A DNA stretch of 42,371 bases, taken from positions 1 to 42,371 of the forward strand of contig SVSN01000018.1 of NCBI GenBank assembly GCA_015064285.1. Reading direction: 5' to 3'. Source of the stretch: Oscillospiraceae bacterium (GTDB taxonomy: Bacteria; Bacillota; Clostridia; Oscillospirales; CAG-272). Shown here piece by piece: positions 8,441-17,605 of the stretch. Each line of letters begins with the position of its first letter. The stretch's first letter is position 1. A program made the position numbers and the translations under genes. Below the pieces are notes generated by a model, which saw only the letters and a program-made list of their open reading frames with translations, did no database searches and was not told the DNA's origin.

Positions 8441-10660
8441 TTACTTCAGCCGTTTTCCCGCACGCTGCAGGCGGTTTTCCGTATCTCTGATAATCTGCCG
8501 GATTTCTTCCGCCGTTTCGATGGTGAAGAGGAATTCTCTGTGGGTCAGGGGCGGCAGGGTATCCATTTTGTCAGCCATCCAGAGGGGCTGTCCGTTGCAG
8601 ATCAGGGAGATGCCGTTCCTTGCCGTTACAGGGAACCGGCTGCCCAGTCTGTCGGTCAGGGTACCGGTACAGCGGCAGGGATCGTTCTTCGTACCGCCGC
8701 AGGCCATCCCGGTCATTCTGCCGCCGAGCCCGCTGCAGGGGACGATGGATTTTCTGTCTCTGCCGTCCTGTCTGGGCAGGGAATGGAGTACGCAGCGCTC
8801 CGTCAGCATCAGGGGGATATGCCCGTACACAATGGCACCCCCGGGCATACCGGATCCGGCAAGAGAGCGCAGACCGCCCAGAGTCACTTCCGGGGACAGG
8901 GTCACTCTGTGGGCACCGGCAGCGTACCACCAGTGCAGGGCATCGCTGTTCCACACGTTCAGGCGGAAGGAGCCGCAGGGCTGCATACCGGTATCCCGCA
9001 GCAGATGCAGCTGCCCGGGGCTGTGGAACCGTACTCTGGTACATCCGGCTTCCCGCAGTTTCTCAATCAGGTTTTTCTGGTCTCCGAACACCAGCGGCGG
9101 CAGATCCGCACCGGTGTTTTCAGGCAGGCGGTCATCTCCCGCCATGGTCAGCCAGTCTTCCGCCGGCAGGTACACGGTTTCAAAATGCTCTGCCAGGGCG
9201 GGGTACCACTGTTCCTTCCCGTTCAGTACAGCCACCGCAGGAGAAGCACTGCCGCTGCAGGCATCCGGCGCATTTACTGTATGGGCATACGGCCCGCCTT
9301 CCGTCACCTGTACAGGGGGATGGAGAACGGCTTCCAGGGCTTCTGCTGCGCTGCGTCTGAGTGCATTGACTGCGGACACAGGATACCACAGGCCTTCGGC
9401 CACATCGGTTTCCGGCTGTCCGTCTTCCCAGCGGAAGGGGGTACCGCCCAGTTTGTTCAGATTTTTCAGTAAAGTCTGCCCGGTGACCGGGTTTCCGGCG
9501 GCTGTCTGGGGCATCTCCCCTGTGACAGTAACGGTTTTTCCGGTGCGCAGATCGGTCATGGTCATCTCCGCCGGTCTGTCCGCCTGCAGGGTCAGCTTGC
9601 CGGCGCAGGGGCCTGTCCGGTGGGAGAGATCGTATTTCGTCACGGTTTCCGTGGTTTTTTCGGTTTTCTGCTGTTCCTCGGTAGTGGGACGGATGCCGCC
9701 CATATTGCGGTAAGCGGTTTTGTCATCGGCCGCACGGAAGTAGCCGTCGGTAAAGCCTCCTCTGGAGAACAGCTCGTCCAGGGCGCGGATTTCGTCAGCG
9801 GTGGCCGCTCTGCCCTCATCCAGCAGGGTACGGTAGATTTTTGTCACACCGTAGACATAGGGTGCCGGCTTCTGGCGTCCTTCGATTTTGAGAGAGCGCA
9901 CACCGGAGTCAATGATGGCGGGAATATGCCCGGCCAGGCACATATCTTTCAGGCTCAGAGGATAGTCCGCCGGATTTCTGGAATCGGGTTTTGGCAGCAG
10001 GCGCCGGTCGGTCACTTTTTCCGCATGGAGTCCCCGCTCCATACGGTACACCATCCTGCAGGGCTGTGCGCATTCCCCCCGGTTGCCGCTTCTGCCGCCC
10101 ATGGCCCAGCTCATCAGGCACTGACCGGACACAGAAACGCAGTACGCCCCATGCAGGAACATTTCGATCTCCAGCGGGCTTTCCGCCGTCAGTTTTTTCA
10201 GTTCGGCAAGGGAAATTTCCCGGGGTATCACCATCCGGGTAAAGCCGTATCCGGCCATCATCCGGGCGTCATCGGCATTTGCCAGGGTCATCTGGGTGCT
10301 GGCGTGGAGCATGGCTTCGGGAAAGCGGCTGTGGATCTGCGCGGCAATGCCCATATCGGCGGTAATGAAGCCGGATGCGCCGCCCTTCAGCAGAAATTCC
10401 GCCAGTGTCAGCACCTCCGCCATCTCATCGTCCCGGACACGGGTATTGATGGTGATGTAGCTCTCCACACCCCATCTCCGGGTCTGCTGCAGAGCTTCGG
10501 TCAGCTCGTCCGTATCAAAATTTCTGGCACGCATCCGGTTGGAAAAGGCAGCCCCGCCGAAATACACGGCATCTGCACCTGCTGCCATAGCGGCCATCAG
10601 CGCTTCCGGCGATCCCGCAGGGGCCAGCAGCTCCGGCAGCTTTCGATTGGTCTGGTTCAT
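8441..10660 (-). CDS. U32 family peptidase-like protein (RlhA / YdcP relative)
   Basis: The 739-residue product has an N-terminal U32 domain beginning LLAPAGSPEALMAAMAAGADAVYFGG. The U32 signature is at about residues 156-180 (EMFLHGAYCVSVSGQCLMS), followed by further cysteines (GECAQPC). A long C-terminal part of about 400 residues matches the DUF3656/collagenase-like region in size. Relatives include E. coli RlhA, which hydroxylates a cytidine of 23S rRNA, as well as proteins labelled collagenase or protease. The RNA-modification role is the better-supported reading for this long form, but it is inference here. AAGGAG precedes the ATG. The gene follows zapA by about 86 bases, a common clostridial arrangement. 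Confidence 0.85.
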   Translation of the reverse strand: MNQTNRKLPELLAPAGSPEALMAAMAAGADAVYFGGAAFSNRMRARNFDTDELTEALQQTRRWGVESYITINTRVRDDEMAEVLTLAEFLLKGGASGFITADMGIAAQIHSRFPEAMLHASTQMTLANADDARMMAGYGFTRMVIPREISLAELKKLTAESPLEIEMFLHGAYCVSVSGQCLMSWAMGGRSGNRGECAQPCRMVYRMERGLHAEKVTDRRLLPKPDSRNPADYPLSLKDMCLAGHIPAIIDSGVRSLKIEGRQKPAPYVYGVTKIYRTLLDEGRAATADEIRALDELFSRGGFTDGYFRAADDKTAYRNMGGIRPTTEEQQKTEKTTETVTKYDLSHRTGPCAGKLTLQADRPAEMTMTDLRTGKTVTVTGEMPQTAAGNPVTGQTLLKNLNKLGGTPFRWEDGQPETDVAEGLWYPVSAVNALRRSAAEALEAVLHPPVQVTEGGPYAHTVNAPDACSGSASPAVAVLNGKEQWYPALAEHFETVYLPAEDWLTMAGDDRLPENTGADLPPLVFGDQKNLIEKLREAGCTRVRFHSPGQLHLLRDTGMQPCGSFRLNVWNSDALHWWYAAGAHRVTLSPEVTLGGLRSLAGSGMPGGAIVYGHIPLMLTERCVLHSLPRQDGRDRKSIVPCSGLGGRMTGMACGGTKNDPCRCTGTLTDRLGSRFPVTARNGISLICNGQPLWMADKMDTLPPLTHREFLFTIETAEEIRQIIRDTENRLQRAGKRLK

Positions 10661-10746
10661 GGATGGGGCTCCTTTCGCTGTACTGAATGCAGGATGTCCG
10701 TCACCGGATAATTTTTAACCCTTAATCCGCAATTCTTAGTGGATTG

Positions 10747-11253
10747 TCAGTTCCCTCTCAGCAGGGATTCGATGTAGCGGATTTTTTCTTCTCTGGTCAT
10801 GCCGCCGTCCTGGCCGTTTTTCTTGCTGTCCAGGTAGCGTTCCAGGGTTTTGATCTTATCTTCGGCAGAGTCGCCGCCACCGGCACGCAGGGTCTGGCTC
10901 AGTCTGGTAAAACCGTCGCCGTCCTCCTGTTCCGGTTTTGCGGGCTGGCCCTGCAGTTTTTCCAGTTCTTCCTTCAGATTCCGTACGTTCACCTCATAGA
11001 GGGAAAGCTGGGCTTCCAGGTTCCGCATCCGCTTTTCCGCTTTCAGCCGTTCACCCACGGAATCAATGGCGCAGAGCAGAGCTGCATCCATGGTGGAAGT
11101 GCCTGTCCGCAGTCCGCCTGCCAGAATCGCTTCCATCCGGTCATTGACCTGGGAGACAACGCTGTCTACAAAAGCACTGTTTTCGTCTGTCACCAGTGTC
11201 AGGCTCACACCGGCGATTTCCACTGTGATTTTCCGTTTTGTATTCTGTTCCAT
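10747..11253 (-). CDS. zapA: Cell division protein ZapA, long form
   Basis: From the ATG at 11253 the product is 168 residues. Residues 1-95 match ZapA: KRKITVEIAGVSLTLVTDENSAFVDSVVSQVNDRM, then a helical region with AALLCAIDSVGERLKAE leading into a coiled coil (about 65-100). ZapA bundles FtsZ filaments at midcell. The C-terminal 70 residues are a linker plus a charged helix ending YIESLLRGN, longer than the roughly 100-residue enterobacterial protein but common in Clostridia. GGAG lies 7 bases upstream of the chosen start. The upstream 20 codons in frame have no start signal. It appears to be the first gene of the minus-strand series; a TATACT box near 11332 may be its promoter but has no good -35. 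Confidence 0.85.
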   Translation of the reverse strand: MEQNTKRKITVEIAGVSLTLVTDENSAFVDSVVSQVNDRMEAILAGGLRTGTSTMDAALLCAIDSVGERLKAEKRMRNLEAQLSLYEVNVRNLKEELEKLQGQPAKPEQEDGDGFTRLSQTLRAGGGDSAEDKIKTLERYLDSKKNGQDGGMTREEKIRYIESLLRGN

Positions 11254-11473
11254 ATTCTTTCTCCATATGTCATATTCGTTGATAGTATGCAAAACAAAAG
11301 TCCGGCATGGCATAGTATCGGTATCTTACATAGTATACGCTACTCCGGCGAAAAATGATAGAGGGAAATTATAAACTTTTTCATAAATTTTTCGATTTTT
11401 TCCGTGCGGTATGTTTTGCTGCGGCGCCGGATATACTATCTCCATACACAAAAACCACAAAAGGCGGTAAATC

Positions 11474-11911
11474 ATGAGAAAACCGATGTATAAAACAGGA
11501 CTGGCGCTGCTTCTTGCCCTGATGCTTTCCTGCCCTGCCGCAGCCCATCCGCCGGAGGCACTGGCGCTTACGGCACGGGCGGTTGCAGCGGAATGTCCGG
11601 ATGCTTCCTATGCGGTACAGATTGCGCTGGCGGCGGTAATCTTCAACCGGCTGGAAGATCCCCGGTTCGGGAACACGGCGGCGCAGGTGATCTGGGCAGC
11701 GGATTTTCTGACCTGTACCCGCACGGGAAGAATTGCTCTGATACCGGATGACGAAGTATATGCAAAAGCGTATGCAGCGGTCTGCCGGGCAGCGGAAGGC
11801 ATGGATCCCACAGGCGGAGCGGTATGGTACGGCGGCGGGGAAACGGGACGTACTGCCGGGGCAGTGTGGTTCGGGGACGAAGGCTACCTGTTCTGGGGCG
11901 ATCCGGCATAA
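11474..11911 (+). CDS. SleB-like cell wall hydrolase
   Basis: The 145-residue product has a signal peptide (residues 1-24, cleavage likely after PAAA) followed by one small hydrolase domain. The domain shows ARAVAAECPD with the conserved glutamate, VQIALAAVIFNRLEDPRFGNT and a C-terminal MDPTGGAVWYGG segment. These match the SleB/CwlJ family (Hydrolase_2) of lytic transglycosylase-like enzymes, which cleave cortex or vegetative peptidoglycan. There is no peptidoglycan-binding domain. This gene alone does not prove sporulation, because many such proteins are vegetative. The start follows an AAAGGCGG site. The gene is alone on the plus strand and converges on the GH16 gene across a shared terminator. 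Confidence 0.82.
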   Translation: MRKPMYKTGLALLLALMLSCPAAAHPPEALALTARAVAAECPDASYAVQIALAAVIFNRLEDPRFGNTAAQVIWAADFLTCTRTGRIALIPDDEVYAKAYAAVCRAAEGMDPTGGAVWYGGGETGRTAGAVWFGDEGYLFWGDPA

Positions 11912-11926
11912 CTCCACTGCTGCCGC

Positions 11927-11982
11927 AAAAAAGGCCTGCGATCCGACTGAGCATCTGTCAGCGGAACCGCAGGTCATTTTTT
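11927..11982. terminator. Bidirectional terminator between sleB-like and GH16 genes
   Basis: Six A residues, an imperfect stem (CCTGCG paired with CGCAGG, with an inner CTGA/TCAG pairing) and six T residues form a symmetrical hairpin. It sits in the 75-base gap between the two converging genes, so it can end transcription from both sides. Confidence 0.75.
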
Positions 11983-11986
11983 CAGG

Positions 11987-12844
11987 TTATGGTTTTTCCC
12001 GGTATACACGCACATAGTCCACGGTCATATCGGCAGGCAGGGCGTTTATGGATTCTTCCGTACCGGCGCCGGCCCAGTCAGCCCCTTCCACGGTGAGCTT
12101 CATGTATCCCTTTTCGGGGCAGATGGCACACCGGTCTCCGGCAACACGCCAGACTTCTTTATCATCGATATAGAAAATATACGCCTCTTCCGTCCGCCAG
12201 AGGCCAAAGGTATGGAACTGACCGTCATAGATCTCCGCATCGTACCCTTTGCTGACGGAACTGTGCCGTTCTCCATAGCCGTCCCAGTGCAGAGCGCTGT
12301 TGGACTGATCCCACTGGCTGCCGATGCTTTCGATGATGTCGATTTCCACGCCGTCGGCGGCACCGTTGTCTTCCCCGGCCACATTACCGGCCATCAGCCA
12401 GAAAGCGCCCCAGATCCCCGGTGTCCCGGTAAACCGGATGGATGCTTCATAATAGGCATAGGCTTCGGAAAACTTTCCGGCAGTACGCACGGCACCGGAA
12501 TGGATTCTTCCCTCCCCGGCATTCCACTCTGCCCGCAGGATCAGATGACCCTCGCCGTCCAGAAAGGACATATCGTTGTCCCATACATCAAGGCCGCCCT
12601 GTCTTTCCCATTCGGGGCATTTTTCCCATTTGGAGCTGTCCAGGGCATCCCCGTCAAAGTTGTCCTCAAAAAGCAGATTGGGATCCGGCGGTGCGGTTTC
12701 CGGCTCGGCTGCGGCTTCTGTCTGCATATCGTTATCTGTGCCGTTGCGGGTCTCCGCAGACGGTTCCGCTGACTGGTGGCCGCAGCTGCACAGTACTGTC
12801 AGTACGGCACACAGCAGAAGCGGCAGCAGAATACGAAATTTCAT
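11987..12844 (-). CDS. GH16 family glycoside hydrolase, lipoprotein
   Basis: The 285-residue product has a lipoprotein signal with the cysteine at about residue 21 (TVLCSC), an acidic linker to about residue 55, and a GH16 jelly-roll domain. The catalytic motif is EIDIIE at residues 167-172, the ExDxxE form in which the first glutamate is the nucleophile and the last the acid/base. Conserved segments IWGAFWLM and TFGLWRTEEAYIFYIDDKEVWR flank it. GH16 enzymes cleave beta-1,3 or beta-1,3-1,4 glucans, or galactans in some subfamilies; the substrate here is open. The gene has its own promoter and GGAGG site. It is likely anchored outside the cell to degrade glycans. Confidence 0.9.
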   Translation of the reverse strand: MKFRILLPLLLCAVLTVLCSCGHQSAEPSAETRNGTDNDMQTEAAAEPETAPPDPNLLFEDNFDGDALDSSKWEKCPEWERQGGLDVWDNDMSFLDGEGHLILRAEWNAGEGRIHSGAVRTAGKFSEAYAYYEASIRFTGTPGIWGAFWLMAGNVAGEDNGAADGVEIDIIESIGSQWDQSNSALHWDGYGERHSSVSKGYDAEIYDGQFHTFGLWRTEEAYIFYIDDKEVWRVAGDRCAICPEKGYMKLTVEGADWAGAGTEESINALPADMTVDYVRVYREKP

Positions 12845-12883
12845 AAATAATTCCTCCTGAATACAGTTCCTGTTTCTGCCTGT

Positions 12884-12912
12884 AGTATACCGTAAAAACG
12901 ACTTTTTGTCAA
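12884..12912 (-). promoter_or_regulatory. Promoter of the GH16 gene
   Basis: On the minus strand TTGACA (12912-12907) and TATACT (12889-12884) are 17 bases apart, about 40 bases before the GH16 start. This is a near-consensus sigma-A promoter. Confidence 0.75.
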
Positions 12913-12946
12913 TCGGAAAATCTGCCTTACAAAACCCATACTTTCA

Positions 12947-12975
12947 TTGACATCCTCTGCAGATCATGTTATAAT
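12947..12975 (+). promoter_or_regulatory. Perfect sigma-A promoter of the solute-binding protein gene
   Basis: TTGACA (12947-12952), a 17-base spacer and TATAAT (12970-12975) match the consensus exactly, with a TG just before the -10 box. This predicts strong expression of the gene starting at 13017. It lies back to back with the GH16 promoter, with 34 bases between the -35 boxes. Confidence 0.85.
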
Positions 12976-13016
12976 ACAGGGCAGTACTCTAAATACTTAA
13001 TCAGGAGAAATGTATT

Positions 13017-14513
13017 ATGAACAGCAAAAAATGGATATCCCTGTTTCTCGCCATGCTGCTGACTGTACCCACACTGGCAGCCTGCGGAAACGATGTCAGC
13101 GAAACCACAGCAGACACATCCGCACAGGCAGAAACGGAAACCGAAACCGCAGAACCCAGCATTTACGATGGCTACGACTACAGCGGAAAGGCACTGCGCA
13201 TCTTCTCTTCCATCAACGAATTCGACTCCACCAACGCCCACCACCTGATCGCCGGTACCGGGGAAACCAACGGTGAAATCGTCAACGACGCCGTGTTCGC
13301 CCGGAACGCCGCTGTGGAAGAAGGGCTGAACATCAAACTGGAGTTCACCCCCTGTGACTGGAACTACGCGGAAAACACCGACGGCCTTACCCAGATCGTG
13401 CTGGCCGGGGAAGACCTGTACGATGTCATCATCAACGACGTTCTGGCGCTGGTGAACTGTGCCAAGGCCGGCTACATGCGTACCATCCGGGAAGAATATC
13501 TTTCCCTGGACAGCGGCTGGTGGTATACCGACGCTATGGAATGCCTGGAAGTCATCCCGGACGTGAACTTCTTCCTGATGGGCGATTTCTTTGCAGACTG
13601 TCTGAACAGTGCCCACGTACTGTACTACAACAAGGATGTCATCCTGGACAACTACGGTGACAGCGGCTATGTGGAAGACCTGATCTTCGAAGGCAACTGG
13701 ACCATCGACGAAGTGATGAGCATCATGGAAACCTGTGCCTTGGACGTAGACGGTGACGGCACCTACAAGGAAGGCGACCTGATGGGCTTCTACGTGGACG
13801 GCCTGGGTTCTCTGGCTCCCATGATGGGTTCTCTGGGCGTGGAATACCTGAAGAAGGGTCCCGACGGCTCCAACATTCTGGACTTCAACACAGAACACTC
13901 CGTCAAGGTAACGGAAAAAATTTCTGAACTGTACAACAGCCCCTATTTCATCACCAAGAGCTTCGGTTACGCCGAAGAACGGATTCAGTTCTTTGCCGGC
14001 AGAAACACTGTGATCATGGGTTACCAGCGTCTGGGCGACCTGCAGCGGATGCGTGACATCGAATTTGACGTAGGCATCGCCGTATATCCCAAGCTGGATA
14101 CCGCACAGGAATCCTACAGAACCAACCTCCACGACACCACCGAAATCGGCGGCGTTCTGGGTACTGTATCCGATGACAATCTGGAATTCATCTTCACCTG
14201 TCTGGATTTCCTGAGCCGCACCGCTGCGGAATCCGTAATCCCCGTATGGTATGAAGAAGCCCTGAAGGTCAAGTATTCCTCCGGTACCGAAGAAGCCCAG
14301 ATGATCGACCTGATCCGGGACACCATCGACAACCCCTTCTACGTATTCTATTCTCCCGCACTGCACTACAACGTAATCTACACTTTCCTGGACTGCGCAG
14401 GCTCCAAGAGCCTGGACTTTGCTTCCAATTATGCCAAGAAAGACCCCTCCACCCAGTCTGCTTATCAGGAACTGATTGCCGGATATCAGGCAGCCGTGGA
14501 CGCCGGAATGTAA
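13017..14513 (+). CDS. Extracellular solute-binding lipoprotein (orphan ABC substrate-binding protein)
   Basis: The 498-residue product has a lipoprotein signal (lipobox LAAC, cysteine 23), a Thr/Glu-rich linker to about residue 48, and a mature domain beginning YDYSGKALRIFSSINEFD. This resembles the large extracellular solute-binding proteins for sugars or peptides in Clostridia, with an early beta strand and the segment VNDAVFARNAAVEEGLNIKLEF. It would bind a substrate outside the membrane and deliver it to an ABC permease, but no permease or ATPase gene is adjacent. The perfect promoter, AGGAG site and biased codons suggest high expression. The ligand is unknown; the glycosidase neighbours hint at a sugar. 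Confidence 0.8.
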   Translation: MNSKKWISLFLAMLLTVPTLAACGNDVSETTADTSAQAETETETAEPSIYDGYDYSGKALRIFSSINEFDSTNAHHLIAGTGETNGEIVNDAVFARNAAVEEGLNIKLEFTPCDWNYAENTDGLTQIVLAGEDLYDVIINDVLALVNCAKAGYMRTIREEYLSLDSGWWYTDAMECLEVIPDVNFFLMGDFFADCLNSAHVLYYNKDVILDNYGDSGYVEDLIFEGNWTIDEVMSIMETCALDVDGDGTYKEGDLMGFYVDGLGSLAPMMGSLGVEYLKKGPDGSNILDFNTEHSVKVTEKISELYNSPYFITKSFGYAEERIQFFAGRNTVIMGYQRLGDLQRMRDIEFDVGIAVYPKLDTAQESYRTNLHDTTEIGGVLGTVSDDNLEFIFTCLDFLSRTAAESVIPVWYEEALKVKYSSGTEEAQMIDLIRDTIDNPFYVFYSPALHYNVIYTFLDCAGSKSLDFASNYAKKDPSTQSAYQELIAGYQAAVDAGM

Positions 14514-14531
14514 GCACACACTGTACATACA

Positions 14532-14566
14532 AAAAAGCCAATGGATTTTCCGTCCACTGGCTTTTT
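14532..14566. terminator. Terminator between solute-binding protein and small-protein genes
   Basis: A stem AAAAAGCCANTGGA paired with TCCACTGGCTTTTT (one mismatch) around a short loop is flanked by A- and T-runs. Being symmetrical, it can serve both the plus-strand gene ending at 14513 and the minus-strand gene ending at 14578. Confidence 0.85.
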
Positions 14567-14577
14567 CTTTGCGTTTG

Positions 14578-14838
14578 TCAGTCCTTCTTGCCGAACAGAC
14601 CGCCCAGCTTGCCCAGCACATTGTCGAGGCCCAGCTTTTCCGCTGCATCGCCGATATCATCGATGGCCAGCTTGGCTTTGATGCCGTCCACGATGGCTTC
14701 CAGCTTTTCGTCGGGCAGATCCACGTTCAGCAGCTTTTCCACTACTTTGATGGGATCCTTCTTGAAGTTTTCCAGCAGGTTGTCGTCGCCCTTCAGCTTG
14801 TCAATCGCCTTTTCAATCAGTTCCTTGATTTCTTCCAT
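14578..14838 (-). CDS. Small helical acidic protein of unknown function
   Basis: The 86-residue product is charged and predicted all helical: MEEIKELIEKAIDKLKGDDN, a middle part with the phrase LENFKKDPIKVVEKLLNVDLP, and a glycine-rich end LGKLGGLFGKKD. It has no signal peptide and no cysteine. Similar small proteins are common in gut Clostridia. The middle phrase recalls leader-type domains of the Nif11/NHLP kind, but no precursor core or modification gene is adjacent. A perfect AAGGAG lies 9 bases before the ATG, and the gene shares a terminator with its convergent neighbour, so it is very likely expressed. I do not recognise its function. Confidence 0.7.
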   Translation of the reverse strand: MEEIKELIEKAIDKLKGDDNLLENFKKDPIKVVEKLLNVDLPDEKLEAIVDGIKAKLAIDDIGDAAEKLGLDNVLGKLGGLFGKKD

Positions 14839-14963
14839 GGTGTTTTCTCCTTGTTTATGTGATGTAGTTTGGCGCGTAAATAATTTACTGCAGGCAACTA
14901 TATTACGCAGTTTTTAATATTTTACATTTTGTTTATGAACAAATCAACCGTTTTTTCTGTTTT

Positions 14964-17543
14964 TTACTGTTTCAGCTGTACCGGCCCCAGCAGACCCACC
15001 GGTTCGAAGGTCAGGTATGCGGAGAACACGTCCTGTACGGCATAACCCAGATGGGAGGTGGTGATGACGGTCAGGTGTATTTTGCCTTCACCGGAGACAG
15101 GGAAGCGGTACGGCGGGATGATAGCGTCTCCCACAGGCTTTCCGTCCGCCCAGACCCAGCAGACCTCGCCCACCTGTCCCAGATCCAGCAGGTACTTGCC
15201 CGCTTCCGGCAGGGTCAGGTCGGTTTCGTATTTCACAAACCCGGCGTATCTCTTATGCTTCCGGACGATGTTGTAAAGGGTGTCCGTTTCTTCTTCCTTG
15301 CCGAACACGGTAAAGTCCGGTGCAGCGGGGTCGTAGGCATCGGCAGGGGCAAAGGAGAGCTTCCATGTGCCGGTGACGGCTTCTGTACCGACAGTTTCGT
15401 CTTCCGCATAATCAGGCAAACTGCCGATGTCTCCCAGATCGCCGAAGAACAGCATTACGGAGCCGTAGGGTTCCAGCCGGATCGGAATATCTCTGCCGGA
15501 AACGGCTTTCCATGCACGGTTTTCCATGGGATCATAGCGCACCAGATCGCCGCCCCGGAAGCCCCGGATCCGGAAGGTGCCTTCCACGGTGCCATGGATA
15601 CCTTCATTGGTCAGAAGCACCGCATGACCGCCGTTTCTGCTGTAATGGTAGGCACGCAGTTCTTCACCGAAGCTGCCGGTGAATGCCATGTCATCCAGAT
15701 GAGCCAGACGGATATCGTCCGCCAGATCTTCCAGCGTCACATCCCGGAACAGGCTGCGGATTTCCCAGTCGATCATGCCGCCTTCCACGGTTCTGTCGGG
15801 TGTACCGCCCACGCACCATACGGGCAGCCCCTCTCTTGCAAATTCCGCAAACTTTTCCACCACGGCGGCAGGCAGCACAGCGGCATACGGCAGCACGAAC
15901 AGACGGTAGGTTTCCCCGTTCAGCCAGAGCTTGTTGTCTTCCACGTAAGCGGCATCCAGATAATCCTCGGGGATTACGTCAAAGTCGATCTGGTTTTCCA
16001 TCATGACTTTGGCCGGTTTCTGGAAGCGCATGAATTCTTCTCCGGACCATTCGGCCTGTGCATGGTAATACAGGGCAGCGGAAGCATGGTGAAGCCCGCC
16101 GGAGAGCAGGTCGGAAACCCGGTTCATGTATCCCATCAGCTTGCCGAAAGGCCGGAACTCAGGGTTATGGCCGCCTGCATAGAAATGGGGCGGACAGTCA
16201 GGATCGGGATATTTGGGGGAGAAGGCATGGGGTACATATTCGTTGATCCCCCGGACCAGCATATGGTCGGTGAGCCATTTCATCATTTTGGTGCCTTCCG
16301 CCCAGCCGTAGGCGCCATAGATTTCGCACATGGCACGTCCTTTTTTCAGGGGCTGGATATGGGCATGGGAGGAGCCCAGCTTGGCAAGACCGAAATGGAA
16401 GAAGTCCGCATCGGATTTATCGTAGCTGCAGGGCACGGCGATGGTGTTGTGGGTCATGCCGGGAACGATCTGGCACAGCACCACGTCAATGCCGGCCATG
16501 TCCTGGCCGTTCAGGGAGCGGAAGAAGTGACCGCCGCCGGAGAAACCGGTATGGAGGTTGTCGTCTTCAATGATGTGGCCGATGTATTCCACCCCATGGG
16601 CCCGGCACCAGTCGCCGATCTGCCAGCAGAAGCATTTTTCGTACCGTTTGGTGACCACTTCCATATAGTTTACCCGCATTCCGGGTGCAGCGTCGGAGGG
16701 GAACCACAGGGCGGGCAGATCCACAAGCCAGCTTTCCCCGTGGAGGGCGGCAAGGTCGGCTTCCACCAGATCATTCCAGGGATAGCAGCCTTTGGAACGG
16801 TTTTCACCGCCGGTCAGCATCCGCACACTGTGCATCAGGAAAGGCTCGTCGCTGAAGTAGCCCCGGAAGGTTTTGCCGTAGTATTTCTGCAGGCGTTCAT
16901 AATGGGGTTCGTACACGGCTTCGATGAGCACGTGAACCGATTCCTCCCGCATCATGTCGATATACTGGTTCTTCATGGGGGTGTCGATGAGAACAAAGAT
17001 CCGCCAGTAACCCTCGGGCAGGTCAAAAAAGACCATACCGGATTCTTCATCGTACCGGTCGGTCAGATCCACAGCCTCGCCGGTCAGCCGCTGATCCAGC
17101 CGGTCAGGGTACCGTTTGCAGGCCACGATACCGATCAGACGGTCTTCCGCGCCCAGCCAGTGCTTTACCATGGCGCCGCAGTCGGTCACAGGCCCGGCCA
17201 CATCCATGTGCCGTTCTGTAATCTGCCGTCTGCCCAGATGGGAGTATTTGTTCCACAGAAGGCCGTTTGCCTTCCCGGTGGGGAAATGGTCGTCGTCCAG
17301 CAGCCAGAATTCCATGCCCAGCTTTTCGCATTCGGAAAGGATCAGCTCCATGTCCTCATACCAGGGATCCTTTCCGAAGTCCGGGGCGGGTCTGGCTTCC
17401 ACGCAAACTGCCCGGATGCCGCTTTCGTATATCTTGTGCAGCTCCGTCAGCAGAGTCCGGTCGTCCTCTCCGTGCTGCCAGAAAAACGGCAGGATATGAT
17501 TGTCATGCTGCCCCGCAAGGGCTTTCTGCAGTTTTGTCTTCAT
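14964..17543 (-). CDS. Large glycoside hydrolase, GH106-like (alpha-L-rhamnosidase-related)
   Basis: From the ATG at 17543 (GAGGT site 10 bases upstream) the product is 859 residues with no signal peptide, so it is probably cytoplasmic. The N-terminal half is a TIM-barrel-like region with AVCVEARPAPDFG, EFWLLDDDHFPTGKANG, RGYFSDEPFLMHS (near residue 220-230), GVEYIGHIIEDDNLHTG and HAFSPKYPDPDCPPHFYAGG. This pattern occurs in proteins annotated as GH106 or unclassified glycosyl hydrolases. The C-terminal 250 residues form beta-sandwich domains, including a sugar-binding-like module. It probably trims intracellular oligosaccharides, perhaps rhamnose-containing ones. The family call is moderate and the substrate is inference. 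A dispersed hairpin repeat lies about 60-100 bases upstream. Confidence 0.7.
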   Translation of the reverse strand: MKTKLQKALAGQHDNHILPFFWQHGEDDRTLLTELHKIYESGIRAVCVEARPAPDFGKDPWYEDMELILSECEKLGMEFWLLDDDHFPTGKANGLLWNKYSHLGRRQITERHMDVAGPVTDCGAMVKHWLGAEDRLIGIVACKRYPDRLDQRLTGEAVDLTDRYDEESGMVFFDLPEGYWRIFVLIDTPMKNQYIDMMREESVHVLIEAVYEPHYERLQKYYGKTFRGYFSDEPFLMHSVRMLTGGENRSKGCYPWNDLVEADLAALHGESWLVDLPALWFPSDAAPGMRVNYMEVVTKRYEKCFCWQIGDWCRAHGVEYIGHIIEDDNLHTGFSGGGHFFRSLNGQDMAGIDVVLCQIVPGMTHNTIAVPCSYDKSDADFFHFGLAKLGSSHAHIQPLKKGRAMCEIYGAYGWAEGTKMMKWLTDHMLVRGINEYVPHAFSPKYPDPDCPPHFYAGGHNPEFRPFGKLMGYMNRVSDLLSGGLHHASAALYYHAQAEWSGEEFMRFQKPAKVMMENQIDFDVIPEDYLDAAYVEDNKLWLNGETYRLFVLPYAAVLPAAVVEKFAEFAREGLPVWCVGGTPDRTVEGGMIDWEIRSLFRDVTLEDLADDIRLAHLDDMAFTGSFGEELRAYHYSRNGGHAVLLTNEGIHGTVEGTFRIRGFRGGDLVRYDPMENRAWKAVSGRDIPIRLEPYGSVMLFFGDLGDIGSLPDYAEDETVGTEAVTGTWKLSFAPADAYDPAAPDFTVFGKEEETDTLYNIVRKHKRYAGFVKYETDLTLPEAGKYLLDLGQVGEVCWVWADGKPVGDAIIPPYRFPVSGEGKIHLTVITTSHLGYAVQDVFSAYLTFEPVGLLGPVQLKQ

Positions 17544-17605
17544 TTGGTGTACCTCGTATTGTTTACAGTGGTTGAGTTGCTTATATCGTCCGGGAGGAGT
17601 TACGC

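Noticed and set aside
11474-11911. Proof of sporulation from the SleB-like gene
   Set aside because: SleB-like hydrolases also occur as vegetative enzymes, this one lacks a binding domain, and no other sporulation gene is present.
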